Source: CAYFJO01 sp964343305 (GTDB lineage Bacteria; Planctomycetota; Planctomycetia; Pirellulales; Pirellulaceae). From it: a stretch of 12,969 nt of DNA. The translations under genes were made by a program, and so were the position numbers. The stretch covers positions 1 through 12,969 of the forward strand of contig CAYFJO010000312.1 of the NCBI GenBank assembly GCA_964343305.1, given 5' to 3'. Shown in pieces: positions 6,308 to 12,969 of this stretch (positions are counted from its first letter, which is position 1; each line of letters starts with the position of its first letter). The notes under the pieces are model-generated. The model made no database searches, was not told the origin of the DNA, and worked only from the letters and a program-made list of their open reading frames with translations.

Positions 6308-6793
6308 ATGCCTGGTATCTGGGATGTACTTTCAGTGGTGGGAATTGTCTTCGGCGGGTTGATCGTGTTGCTTGTCCTTGGCACGGTGGCTCGTTTGATG
6401 TTTCAACGGATGGACCAAGCACGCTTGCAAACCGCCAAAGACGAATTTCGACTGCGACGCGAGTGGTTGGAAGCTGAGTTTCTCACCGCCGCATCGAAAT
6501 CCGGAAAACCACGCGGCCTCGAGTGGACGGACTGCGATTTTCAAAACGAAGTGTCCTTTTGCCGCGATCGGCACAACGGCCAGCTATGCGCCCTGGTCGG
6601 AGTGGCCATTTCGTTCGATGCGGTCGAGGGCGGCGGGATGGAGGACAATCCAAACGTGGACTTGGATAAGGCGGGCAGCGTGTTGTTTCGCTACGATGGG
6701 CAACATTGGTCAACCGATGGTCGGGCGCTTTTGAATCTAGAGCCAAACGAAGCGATCCAGCATTTGCATAACGAATTGGAAACGGTTGACTAA
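6308..6793 (+). CDS. Single-pass membrane protein of unknown function
   Basis: A 161-residue protein. Residues 4-30 form one N-terminal transmembrane helix (VLSVVGIVFGGLIVLLVLGT). A charged helix, likely coiled coil, covers about 34-60 (RMDQARLQTAKDEFRLRREW). A soluble C-terminal domain contains LEWTDCDFQNEVSFCRDRHN and LCALVGVAISFDAVEG. Three Cys (76, 85, 94) are spaced at nine residues. The start is ATG 6308, with GGAG at 6295-6298 nine bases upstream; the ATG at 6303 is out of frame. The frame is open far upstream, but only as the antisense of the GYF gene. It is divergent from the GYF gene and convergent with aconitase. No family recognised. Confidence 0.75.
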   Translation: MPGIWDVLSVVGIVFGGLIVLLVLGTVARLMFQRMDQARLQTAKDEFRLRREWLEAEFLTAASKSGKPRGLEWTDCDFQNEVSFCRDRHNGQLCALVGVAISFDAVEGGGMEDNPNVDLDKAGSVLFRYDGQHWSTDGRALLNLEPNEAIQHLHNELETVD

Positions 6794-6808
6794 AGCAATT
6801 CTCGTAGT

Positions 6809-6830
6809 TGAAGTCGTGAGACTTCAGTTT
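6809..6830 (+). terminator. Hairpin between convergent genes
   Basis: TGAAGTC (6809-6815) and GACTTCA (6820-6826) pair perfectly around GTGA and are followed by GTTTTG. The hairpin starts 15 bp after the stop at 6793 and lies between convergent genes, which suits a terminator. The T-run is short. A second weak hairpin (CCGAATTC/GAATCCGG, about 6850-6869) follows. Both may belong to a dispersed repeat. Confidence 0.4.
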
Positions 6831-6874
6831 TGCTGAACGCTTCGTCTGCCCGAATTCTTACGAATCCGGCTACG

Positions 6875-9461
6875 TCAGTTCGACGCCAGCAACTTTCGCA
6901 ACACCGTTTGCAAGATTCCGCCGTTTCGGTAGTAGTCCATCTCTACTGGTGTATCAATGCGGACGTTGGCTTGGAACTCTCTGGCTTCACCATCTTTCGT
7001 GGCACGCACGGTCACACTGCTGCGCGGCTGCAGGTTGTCGTCCAAGCCGAGAATGTCAAACGTCTCTTCGCCAGCGAGCCCCAGTGATTGCCACGTTTGG
7101 CCATCCGCAAACTCCAACGGCAAGACCCCCATGCCGACCAGGTTGCTGCGATGAATTCGTTCGTAACTTGCCGCGATCACCGCTCTGACGCCCATCAACA
7201 TCGTTCCCTTGGCGGCCCAGTCCCGACTGCTGCCCGTGCCGTATTCCGCGCCGGCGAGCACGACCAACGGCACACCCTCTTCTTTGTATTGCATCGCCGC
7301 GTCATAAATCGTCGTTTGTTCGCCGTCGGGCAAGTGACGAGTGAGTCCGCCTTCGGTGCCCGGTGCGAGTTGGTTGCGGATGCGAATGTTGGCGAAGGTG
7401 CCGCGTAACATCACTCGATCGTTCCCGCGTCGCGAACCAAAGCTGTTGAACTCTTTTGCTTCGACGCCTTGACCAACGAGGAATCTTCCGGCCGGGCCGT
7501 CTTGTGTGATCGCGCCTGCTGGTGAAATGTGGTCCGTCGTGACCGAATCGCCGAGCAACGCCAGGACTCGCGCGCCTTCGATTGGCTGGATCGAGTCGAC
7601 CTCGGGCGTAAGACCGACTAGAAATGGCGGCTCTTGGATATACGTACTTTGCTCATCCCACGCATACAGGTCGCCTTCGCTGGTCGCGATCTTGTTCCAT
7701 GTTTCGTTGGAATCAAAACAACTGCCGTATTGTGATTCGAACATTTCGGGCGTGATCGAAGATTTGACCGCGTCGTCGACTTCTTGTTGCGTGGGCCAGA
7801 TTTCTTTCAGCATCACGTTGTTACCGTCGCTGTCCGTGCCGATTGGTTCGTTGACAAGATCGATGTCGGTCGTGCCAGCCAAGGCATAGGCGACGACCAG
7901 CGGCGGGCTGGCCAGGTAGTTGGCTTTGACGTGTGGATTGACCCGGCCTTCGAAGTTGCGGTTGCCGCTGAGCACGGCCGACGCAACGAGATTACCTTCG
8001 TTTACAGCCTTGGCCACCGGTTCGGGCAACGGGCCACTGTTGCCAATGCAAGACGTGCAACCGTAGCCGACGGTGTGGAAGCCAAGCTTTTTGAGCGAAT
8101 CTGTAAGTTCCGCTTTGTCGAGATAGTCGCTGACAACACGCGATCCCGGCGCCAAGCTTGTCTTGACGTATGGTTTTACCAATAAGCCACGATCGGCGGC
8201 CTTTTTGGCGAGGATGCCGGCCGCGATCATGACTGACGGGTTGCTTGTGTTCGTGCAGCTTGTGAGGGCAGCAATCACGACCGCGCCGTGGCTAATCTCG
8301 CCGCCGCTGCCGTTGTCTTGTACGGTCACGGTGCTTTTCAATGCGTCGTCGTCCAACGCGAAGCCTCGTTCGCTCACCGGGGCACGAAGCACGTTGTTGA
8401 ATGATTCCTTCATTGCCGAAAGTGCCACGCGATCTTGCGGACGCTTAGGACCTGCCAGAGACGGTTCGACGTTGCTGATGTCGAGCGACAGGGTCTTTGT
8501 GTACGTGGGCGTCGTGGCGTCGTCGGTGCGGAACAAGCCTTGTTCTTTGGTGTAGCGTTCGACCAGCGCCACTTCGTCGGTCGATCTGCCCGTGCGTTTC
8601 ATGTANNNNNNNNNNNNNNNNNNNNNNNNNNNNNNNNNNNNNNNNNNNNNNNNNNNNNNNNNNNNNNNNNNNNNNNNNNNNNNNNNNNNNNNNNNNNNNN
8701 NNNNNGACTTCTGGCATCAACATGTACAGCGGCTGGCCAAGCATCACCGCTTCGGCTTCGATTCCGCCAACGCCCCAGCCGACCACTCCTAAGCCGTTGA
8801 TCATCGTCGTGTGACTGTCGGTGCCAACCAACGTGTCGGGCATCGCAACAGTGCCTTGTTCATCTTCACGCAGGAACACGCCTTTGGCCAGGAACTCCAG
8901 ATTCACTTGATGCACGATCCCGACGTTCGGCGGCACGACGCGAAAGTTGTCGAACGCCTTTTGTCCCCAGCGCAGAAACTCGTATCGTTCACGGTTTCGC
9001 TCGAATTCACGATCGACGTTAAACTGCAATGCGTCTTCGCTGCCGAAGCGGTCGACTTGCACCGAATGGTCGATCACGAGGTCGACTGGGATCAGCGGAT
9101 TGATCTTCTTCGGATCGCCGCCAAGTCGCTGCATCGCGCTTCGCATCGCGGCCAGATCGACGACAGCCGGCACACCAGTAAAATCCTGCAACACAACGCG
9201 TGACGGTTTGAACGGAATCTCGACCTTGGCTGGCGACGCAGCGTTCCAAGCAGCCAGATTCTTGACATCGTCTTCGGTCACCACATAGCCGTCGCAGTTT
9301 CGCAGCACGGCTTCGAGCAACACTCGGATGGAAAACGGAAGTTGGCTGATGTTTCCTAGCCTGTCGAGCTTGGAAAGCCGATAAATAGCGGCCGAACCGC
9401 TGCCTGTGTCAAAGGTGTCGCGGGCTTGGAATGGGTCGTTTGCAGAGTTGCTAGTTGTCAT
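6875..9461 (-). CDS. acnA: Aconitate hydratase A (interrupted by assembly gap)
   Basis: Monomeric [4Fe-4S] aconitase of the AcnA/IRP type, interconverting citrate and isocitrate in the TCA cycle. The 252 residues before the gap include VVLQDFTGVPAVVDLAAMR and GTDSHTTMINGLGVVGWGVG (substrate site). The 576 residues after it carry the three cluster cysteines: SCTNTSNP (Cys codon 8255-8257) and GCTSCIGNSG (8057-8059 and 8048-8050). The swivel-domain motif EYGTGSSRDWAAKG and ERIHRSNLVGMG are also present. By comparison with E. coli AcnA about 75 residues are missing between LMPEV and YMKRTGRS, so the whole protein is about 900 residues. Both gap edges fall on codon boundaries, so a real gap near 225 bp, not 100, restores the frame. 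The start at ATG 9461 fits the usual N-terminus, with no strong ribosome-binding site. Confidence 0.96.
8606..8705. other. Assembly gap (100 N) inside acnA
   Basis: Placeholder of exactly 100 N. The flanking codons (TAC, Tyr, at 8603-8605 and GTC, Val, at 8706-8708 on the minus strand) bracket a region that is about 75 residues long in AcnA homologues. Confidence 0.95.
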
Positions 9462-9552
9462 CGGACTTTTTATTGGGGCCTCGTTTAGCTAGTTAACAAA
9501 ACAGGATTCTAGCTGAATCATCGAGCCTTGTCCTGTAGCCAAAAAAGCAGCT

Positions 9553-9796
9553 TTACGCCGAAGGCGTGTCACATCGTAGCCCAGGGTAAGGCAATGTGAG
9601 TCTTGCGAGCGTCGCCGCCACTCTGGGGACAAGGTCCAACAAGCCGCGTGAACCCTGAAGGGGTTCCACAACCAGGGCGACGTTGTACAACCCTTTCAGG
9701 GTTGAGGCGTGAATGGGGCCGCCTACCCAGGGTGGCGCTTCACGGCTACGCCGTTTCACTTACCCTGGGCTACGATGTGAAACACCTTCGGCGTAA
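9553..9796. repeat. 244-bp composite inverted-repeat element
   Basis: The ends (9553-9590 and 9759-9796) are 38-bp reverse complements with only two mismatches. Each runs from TTACGCCGAAGG inward to AGCCCAGGGTAAG. The interior has a second inverted pair, AACCCTGAAGGGGTT (9651-9665) and AACCCTTTCAGGGTT (9689-9703), each palindromic itself. TACCCAGGGT (9724-9733) also echoes the right terminus. No transposase is encoded, and open frames across it (for example 9603-9938) are by-products of the repeat. It fills most of the 469-bp divergent region between acnA and the bat operon. The design fits a non-autonomous, MITE-like dispersed element (inference). Confidence 0.8.
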
Positions 9797-9930
9797 TCGT
9801 CCGAGGCACATTGGCAAAACCTATATTTCGTGCCGTTTTGTGTTTTTTGTGGCTCTCAACACAGGGGTTGAATTATTCCGCCGGATCACGAAACATGAAG
9901 ACGATGACAACCACGAATTCGAGGTGAGCG

Positions 9931-10212
9931 ATGGCTGACATTACCAATCCGCGGCTGATCTACGCCAAAGGCTTCTTGTTCCTGGTCGGTGGGATTTTGG
10001 CATCGGGTTTGATCTTGGCCGAGCATCCGACGTTGAAAATCGCCGCGCTGCTGGGAATTGCGGTTTGGTGTTTCGCACGGTTTTACTATTTTGCGTTTTA
10101 TGTGATTGAACATTACGTGGACGGCAATTACAAATTCGCGGGCTTGGGTTCATTCCTGCGATATTTGTGCTCGCCACGTTCCTTGGCGTCGACGAAAAAT
10201 CACGATGACTAA
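9931..10212 (+). CDS. Small two-TM protein at the head of the bat operon
   Basis: A 93-residue membrane protein with two hydrophobic helices (about 14-30 and 35-58). An aromatic stretch RFYYFAFYVIEHYVD (50-64) leads into a soluble tail. GAGGTGA (9921-9927) just before the ATG is one of the better ribosome-binding sites in the window. Its stop overlaps the batD start by 8 bp, so the two are probably translationally coupled and the protein may act with BatD and BatE in the envelope. I do not recognise a named family. Confidence 0.82.
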   Translation: MADITNPRLIYAKGFLFLVGGILASGLILAEHPTLKIAALLGIAVWCFARFYYFAFYVIEHYVDGNYKFAGLGSFLRYLCSPRSLASTKNHDD

Positions 10213-12139
10213 ACAAATGATGTCCAACGGTTTGCAACGCACAATTTCTTGGATGCGTTCCGTTCTTGTGGCCGTCGTGCTGTGTTCGTCGGGCGTGGCT
10301 TTGGGCCAAACGCCGGAAGTCATCGTCGAACTGAATCGCTCGCGAATATACGAAGGCGAATCGGTCTTGTTCAGTGTGCTGTTGAATCACTTCGAGAATC
10401 CCAAGCAGCCGCAGTTGGCCGGATTTGAAAAAGACTTCGACGTGCAGTTTCGCGGCTCCAGTTCACAGCGATCTGTTTTCAACGGACGGTTGGTGCGTAA
10501 CGGTGTGACTTATCAGTTCGTGCTGACACCAAAGCGGTCAGGTTCGCTCGTGCTGCCCGAAGTGACGGCCACCAACGATGGCGAGAAGTTGACAAGCAAA
10601 TCGCTGACGTTGGACGTCGTCCCGCCCGAAGACCAAGACCTCGCGATTCTCGAACTCGAAGCGGACCGCACGGCCGTCTATCCGCTGCAACCTTTCACGA
10701 TCAAGCTGCGCATCGCTGTCAAAGGATTCACGGGCGATTTTAGTGACCACAACCCACTTTTGGCGCTGCGCGGGATAGCCATGCCCGCGCTGTCGATTCC
10801 TTGGGTGAACGACGAGACGCTGCCCGACGGAATTCAGGCGAGCGAGAAGTGGGAAGGCTGGCTCGGCGGTTATCAAGACCCGCGTAATCGAGGTGGATTC
10901 AGTGTCAACGGCATCGGTGGCCGGCTTTCGTTTTTCGACGATCGCCCGTTGCCGTTTTTGCCCAAAGCGAATCGAACCACTCGCAAAGACGACGATGGAA
11001 ACGACGCGCCGTACTGGGAGTTTGAATTCGCCCGCAAGTTCTCATCGCGCCAGTTGGGGCGTTTTGCGTTCGGCCCTGTCTCACTCAAAGGCACATTTGT
11101 AAAAAACGTCGATGCGACCGGTCAGGCCGAAACGGAAGACGTGTACGCAATCGCCCGCCCGTTGGAAATCACGGTGAAGAACCCGCCGGAAGAAGGCCGT
11201 CCAGCGTCGTACACGGGCGCGATTGGCGAGTTTCAGGTCGCAACGGAATTGGTGCCAACGAAGGCCAAGGTGGGCGATCCCATGACACTGACGATGACCA
11301 TCCGAGGTCAAGGCACGCTGGAAAACGCCGTCGCCCCAGATTTAGCAAAGTTTGCGAATGTGGTCGAACAATTTCGCATTTACGACAAACCCACAGGAGA
11401 ATCGAGCGAAAACTCACGACAGTTTACTTACAGCCTGCGACCGGAAGCGTCCGGCGAAATCTCATTCCCCGCGATTCCGTTTTCGTATTTCGATGTCAAG
11501 CAGGAAAAATACGTCACGCTGAAAACCGATCCCATCCCGCTCTCGATCGCCGTGGCCCAACAAATGGCCGACAACGAAATCGCAATGGCCGCGAGCCCCG
11601 GCCGCAAACGTTCGATCGAGGCACAAGGCGGGCTGCTTGCAAACATCACGAATCGAAACGAACTCTATGACCAGTCGGTCAACGCCCCGGCATGGTTCAT
11701 CACATTCGGCTGCATGGCGGGTTTGTTTATTGTTGTCACATTGGTTTCCGATCGCATGAAGCAATACCTTGGCGACAAGCAATCGATCCGCCGCCGCGGC
11801 GCACCGCAGCGTGCTCGACAGCGTTTGCGTGAAGCGAAGTCCGACGCTCACGGCCACGACGCGAAAGCCGCCGCGGACCACGTCCAAGCGGCGATCATTG
11901 GCCTCGTCGCCGACGTGCTGGACATCGAAGAAGCGGGCTTGGCCACTGGCGACGTCGAATCGCGGCTGGTCGAACTGCAAATCGAATCCGATCTAGCCGG
12001 ACGCACAAGGCAACTGCTCGCCGCATGTGACAGTGCCCGCTACGGCGCGTCGGACAGCGCACTCGAAGGTCTGGGCGAGGAAGCGACGGAGTTGGTTGAA
12101 GAACTCGTGAAAGCGTTAAAAACAAAGAAGTTGTTGTGA
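10205..12139 (+). CDS. batD: BatD-family protein (aerotolerance operon)
   Basis: A 644-residue exported membrane protein. It has a signal peptide at 1-34 (MRSVLVAVVLCSSGVALG), then a large region of Ig-like beta domains typical of BatD: VIVELNRSRIYEGESVLFSV at 39-58, YQFVLTPKRSGSLVLPEV, LELEADRTAVYPLQPFTIKL, and FTYSLRPEASGEISFPAIPF near 414-433. One transmembrane helix lies at 497-516, followed by a charged, helical cytoplasmic tail. BatD belongs to the Bacteroides aerotolerance operon; its exact biochemical role is not settled. ATG 10205 is chosen because it overlaps the upstream stop and gives a normal signal peptide. ATGs at 10217 and 10220 are possible. The frame upstream of 10205 is antisense-like overlap with the previous gene and is rejected. 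Confidence 0.9.
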   Translation: MTKQMMSNGLQRTISWMRSVLVAVVLCSSGVALGQTPEVIVELNRSRIYEGESVLFSVLLNHFENPKQPQLAGFEKDFDVQFRGSSSQRSVFNGRLVRNGVTYQFVLTPKRSGSLVLPEVTATNDGEKLTSKSLTLDVVPPEDQDLAILELEADRTAVYPLQPFTIKLRIAVKGFTGDFSDHNPLLALRGIAMPALSIPWVNDETLPDGIQASEKWEGWLGGYQDPRNRGGFSVNGIGGRLSFFDDRPLPFLPKANRTTRKDDDGNDAPYWEFEFARKFSSRQLGRFAFGPVSLKGTFVKNVDATGQAETEDVYAIARPLEITVKNPPEEGRPASYTGAIGEFQVATELVPTKAKVGDPMTLTMTIRGQGTLENAVAPDLAKFANVVEQFRIYDKPTGESSENSRQFTYSLRPEASGEISFPAIPFSYFDVKQEKYVTLKTDPIPLSIAVAQQMADNEIAMAASPGRKRSIEAQGGLLANITNRNELYDQSVNAPAWFITFGCMAGLFIVVTLVSDRMKQYLGDKQSIRRRGAPQRARQRLREAKSDAHGHDAKAAADHVQAAIIGLVADVLDIEEAGLATGDVESRLVELQIESDLAGRTRQLLAACDSARYGASDSALEGLGEEATELVEELVKALKTKKLL

Positions 12140-12921
12140 AGATGACTGCACGAGGCACCTTGGGCACAACGCTGTTCTTGCTCGCCGCGACGTTTTCGCT
12201 GTCCGGCTGCGGCCGCCCGTTCGATTCCGAGTTGGTGCTGAAATTCCAACAGGCTCAGGAGCAATTCGAGGACGCCGAGTCGCAAGAGGACTACCTACGC
12301 GTGGCGGGCCAGTATGACGAAATCCGCCGCGCCGGCGTGACCAACGGCGCGGTGCTCTACAACCAAGGCAACGCCTACATGCGAGCTGGCCAACGCGGCC
12401 GAGCGATCGCTTGCTATCGAATTGCACTGCGATATCGTCCGCTGGACCCGGACCTTCAAGAGAACTTGCGTTTTGCCTTGGAACCGATTCAGCAGCCACC
12501 GCCCAAGCGATCCGTCATCGACTACATGCTGTTCTGGCAAGGCTGGATCAGCTATCCCGGCAAGTTTCAATTGGCAACCGCCTGCGCAGCGTTGGCGTTT
12601 GCACTAGGAGTGGTGGCCTTATTCATCAAGCGAAACACGCTGCGCCGAACCGCCTGGGGTGCTCTCCTATTCACCATGATCTTCGGTCTCTCGGCGACAT
12701 ACGATTGGTACCGATTCGACGTCCAACAAAAGGGCGTCGTGACCGGCAACGAAGTCACTGCCAGAAGGGGCAACGCCGAGAGTTACGAACCGGCATTCAA
12801 CGCCGCACTGGAAGAAGGCATCGAATTCCAAGTGTTGGAACGCCGCGAAAAGTGGCTGAGAATTCGTGTCGCCGCCGGGGTAGGGTGGGTAAAGGCGTCT
12901 GACGTCGTGACGTTTTATTGA
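12136..12921 (+). CDS. batE: BatE-like TPR / SH3b membrane lipoprotein
   Basis: A 261-residue protein. Residues 1-25 are a lipoprotein signal ending in LSGC (Cys25). About 71-116 form TPR-like helices (NGAVLYNQGNAYMRAGQRGR then AIACYRIALRYRPLDPDL). Transmembrane helices lie at 144-164 and 172-190. Residues 200-261 form a bacterial SH3-like domain (NEVTARRGNAESYEPAF...EGIEFQVLERREKWLRIRV...GWVKASDV). TPR followed by two TM helices and SH3b is the BatE layout. The GTG at 12136 overlaps the batD stop (GTGA); ATG 12142 is an alternative start two codons later. The tight overlap indicates co-translation with BatD. Confidence 0.88.
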   Translation: MKMTARGTLGTTLFLLAATFSLSGCGRPFDSELVLKFQQAQEQFEDAESQEDYLRVAGQYDEIRRAGVTNGAVLYNQGNAYMRAGQRGRAIACYRIALRYRPLDPDLQENLRFALEPIQQPPPKRSVIDYMLFWQGWISYPGKFQLATACAALAFALGVVALFIKRNTLRRTAWGALLFTMIFGLSATYDWYRFDVQQKGVVTGNEVTARRGNAESYEPAFNAALEEGIEFQVLERREKWLRIRVAAGVGWVKASDVVTFY

Positions 12922-12947
12922 GACCGGCATTGCTAAAGGAACACCCA

Positions 12948-12969
12948 GTGTTATCTTTAAGGTATGAGA
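12948..12969 (+). CDS. Possible start of a following gene (cut by window edge)
   Basis: AAGGA (12936-12940) lies 7 bp before GTG 12948, which opens a frame (M-L-S-L-R-Y-E) running to the window end, 26 bp after the batE stop. This looks like the next operon gene. Too little sequence is visible to identify it, and an ATG at 12964 is an alternative. Confidence 0.3.

Noticed and set aside
9603..9938. 111-codon open frame (and minus-strand frames at 9489-9671 and 9553-9759)
   Set aside because: They run through the inverted-repeat element; the translations are Arg/Pro/Gly-rich by-products of the repeat with no ribosome-binding site, and the first overlaps the start of the small TM gene.
10106..10204. 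Upstream extension of batD
   Set aside because: It is the out-of-frame overlap with the 93-residue gene and would bury the signal peptide.

Overview
The window looks like a chromosomal segment from a planctomycete, probably a Rhodopirellula/Pirellulaceae-type bacterium. This is inferred from the gene types: a zinc-ribbon/GYF/two-TM membrane protein, a BatD-BatE aerotolerance pair preceded by a small two-helix protein, and an endonuclease IV with an insert after the first strand. Several long inverted repeats between genes and weak or absent Shine-Dalgarno sequences point the same way. No rRNA, tRNA or CRISPR array was seen. Two runs of exactly 100 N (4259-4358 and 8606-8705) are scaffold placeholders, and both interrupt genes.

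Layout. Positions 1-1565 carry, on the minus strand, nfo (endonuclease IV) followed by a CbiX/SirB-type chelatase gene, with an inverted repeat between them and another after the chelatase gene. Positions 1566-5360 are an accessory-looking, gene-poor stretch. It holds a frameshifted serine-recombinase remnant, a small secreted orphan protein, a cysteine-rich lipoprotein built of CGCDQR hexapeptide repeats (encoded by an 18-bp tandem repeat that broke the assembly), long non-coding stretches, and a truncated second copy of the nfo 5' end. Positions 5361-6793 carry two divergent membrane-protein genes separated by a perfect 15-bp inverted repeat. Positions 6875-9461 (minus) are aconitase A, with about 75 codons lost in the second N run. 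Positions 9462-9930 are non-coding and dominated by a 244-bp inverted-repeat element. Positions 9931-12921 (plus) are an overlapping three-gene operon: a small two-TM protein, BatD and BatE. A further gene may begin at the right edge.

How the genes relate. The Bat operon is a co-translated envelope module: all three genes overlap or nearly overlap. Aconitase is a TCA-cycle housekeeping enzyme and nfo a base-excision-repair enzyme. The most striking point is that an nfo start with a good ribosome-binding site lies directly behind the GYF gene but hits a stop at codon 26, while a divergent intact nfo sits 3.7 kb away on the same strand. The segment between them carries recombinase debris and orphan secreted proteins. 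The most unusual gene is the CGCDQR-repeat lipoprotein.
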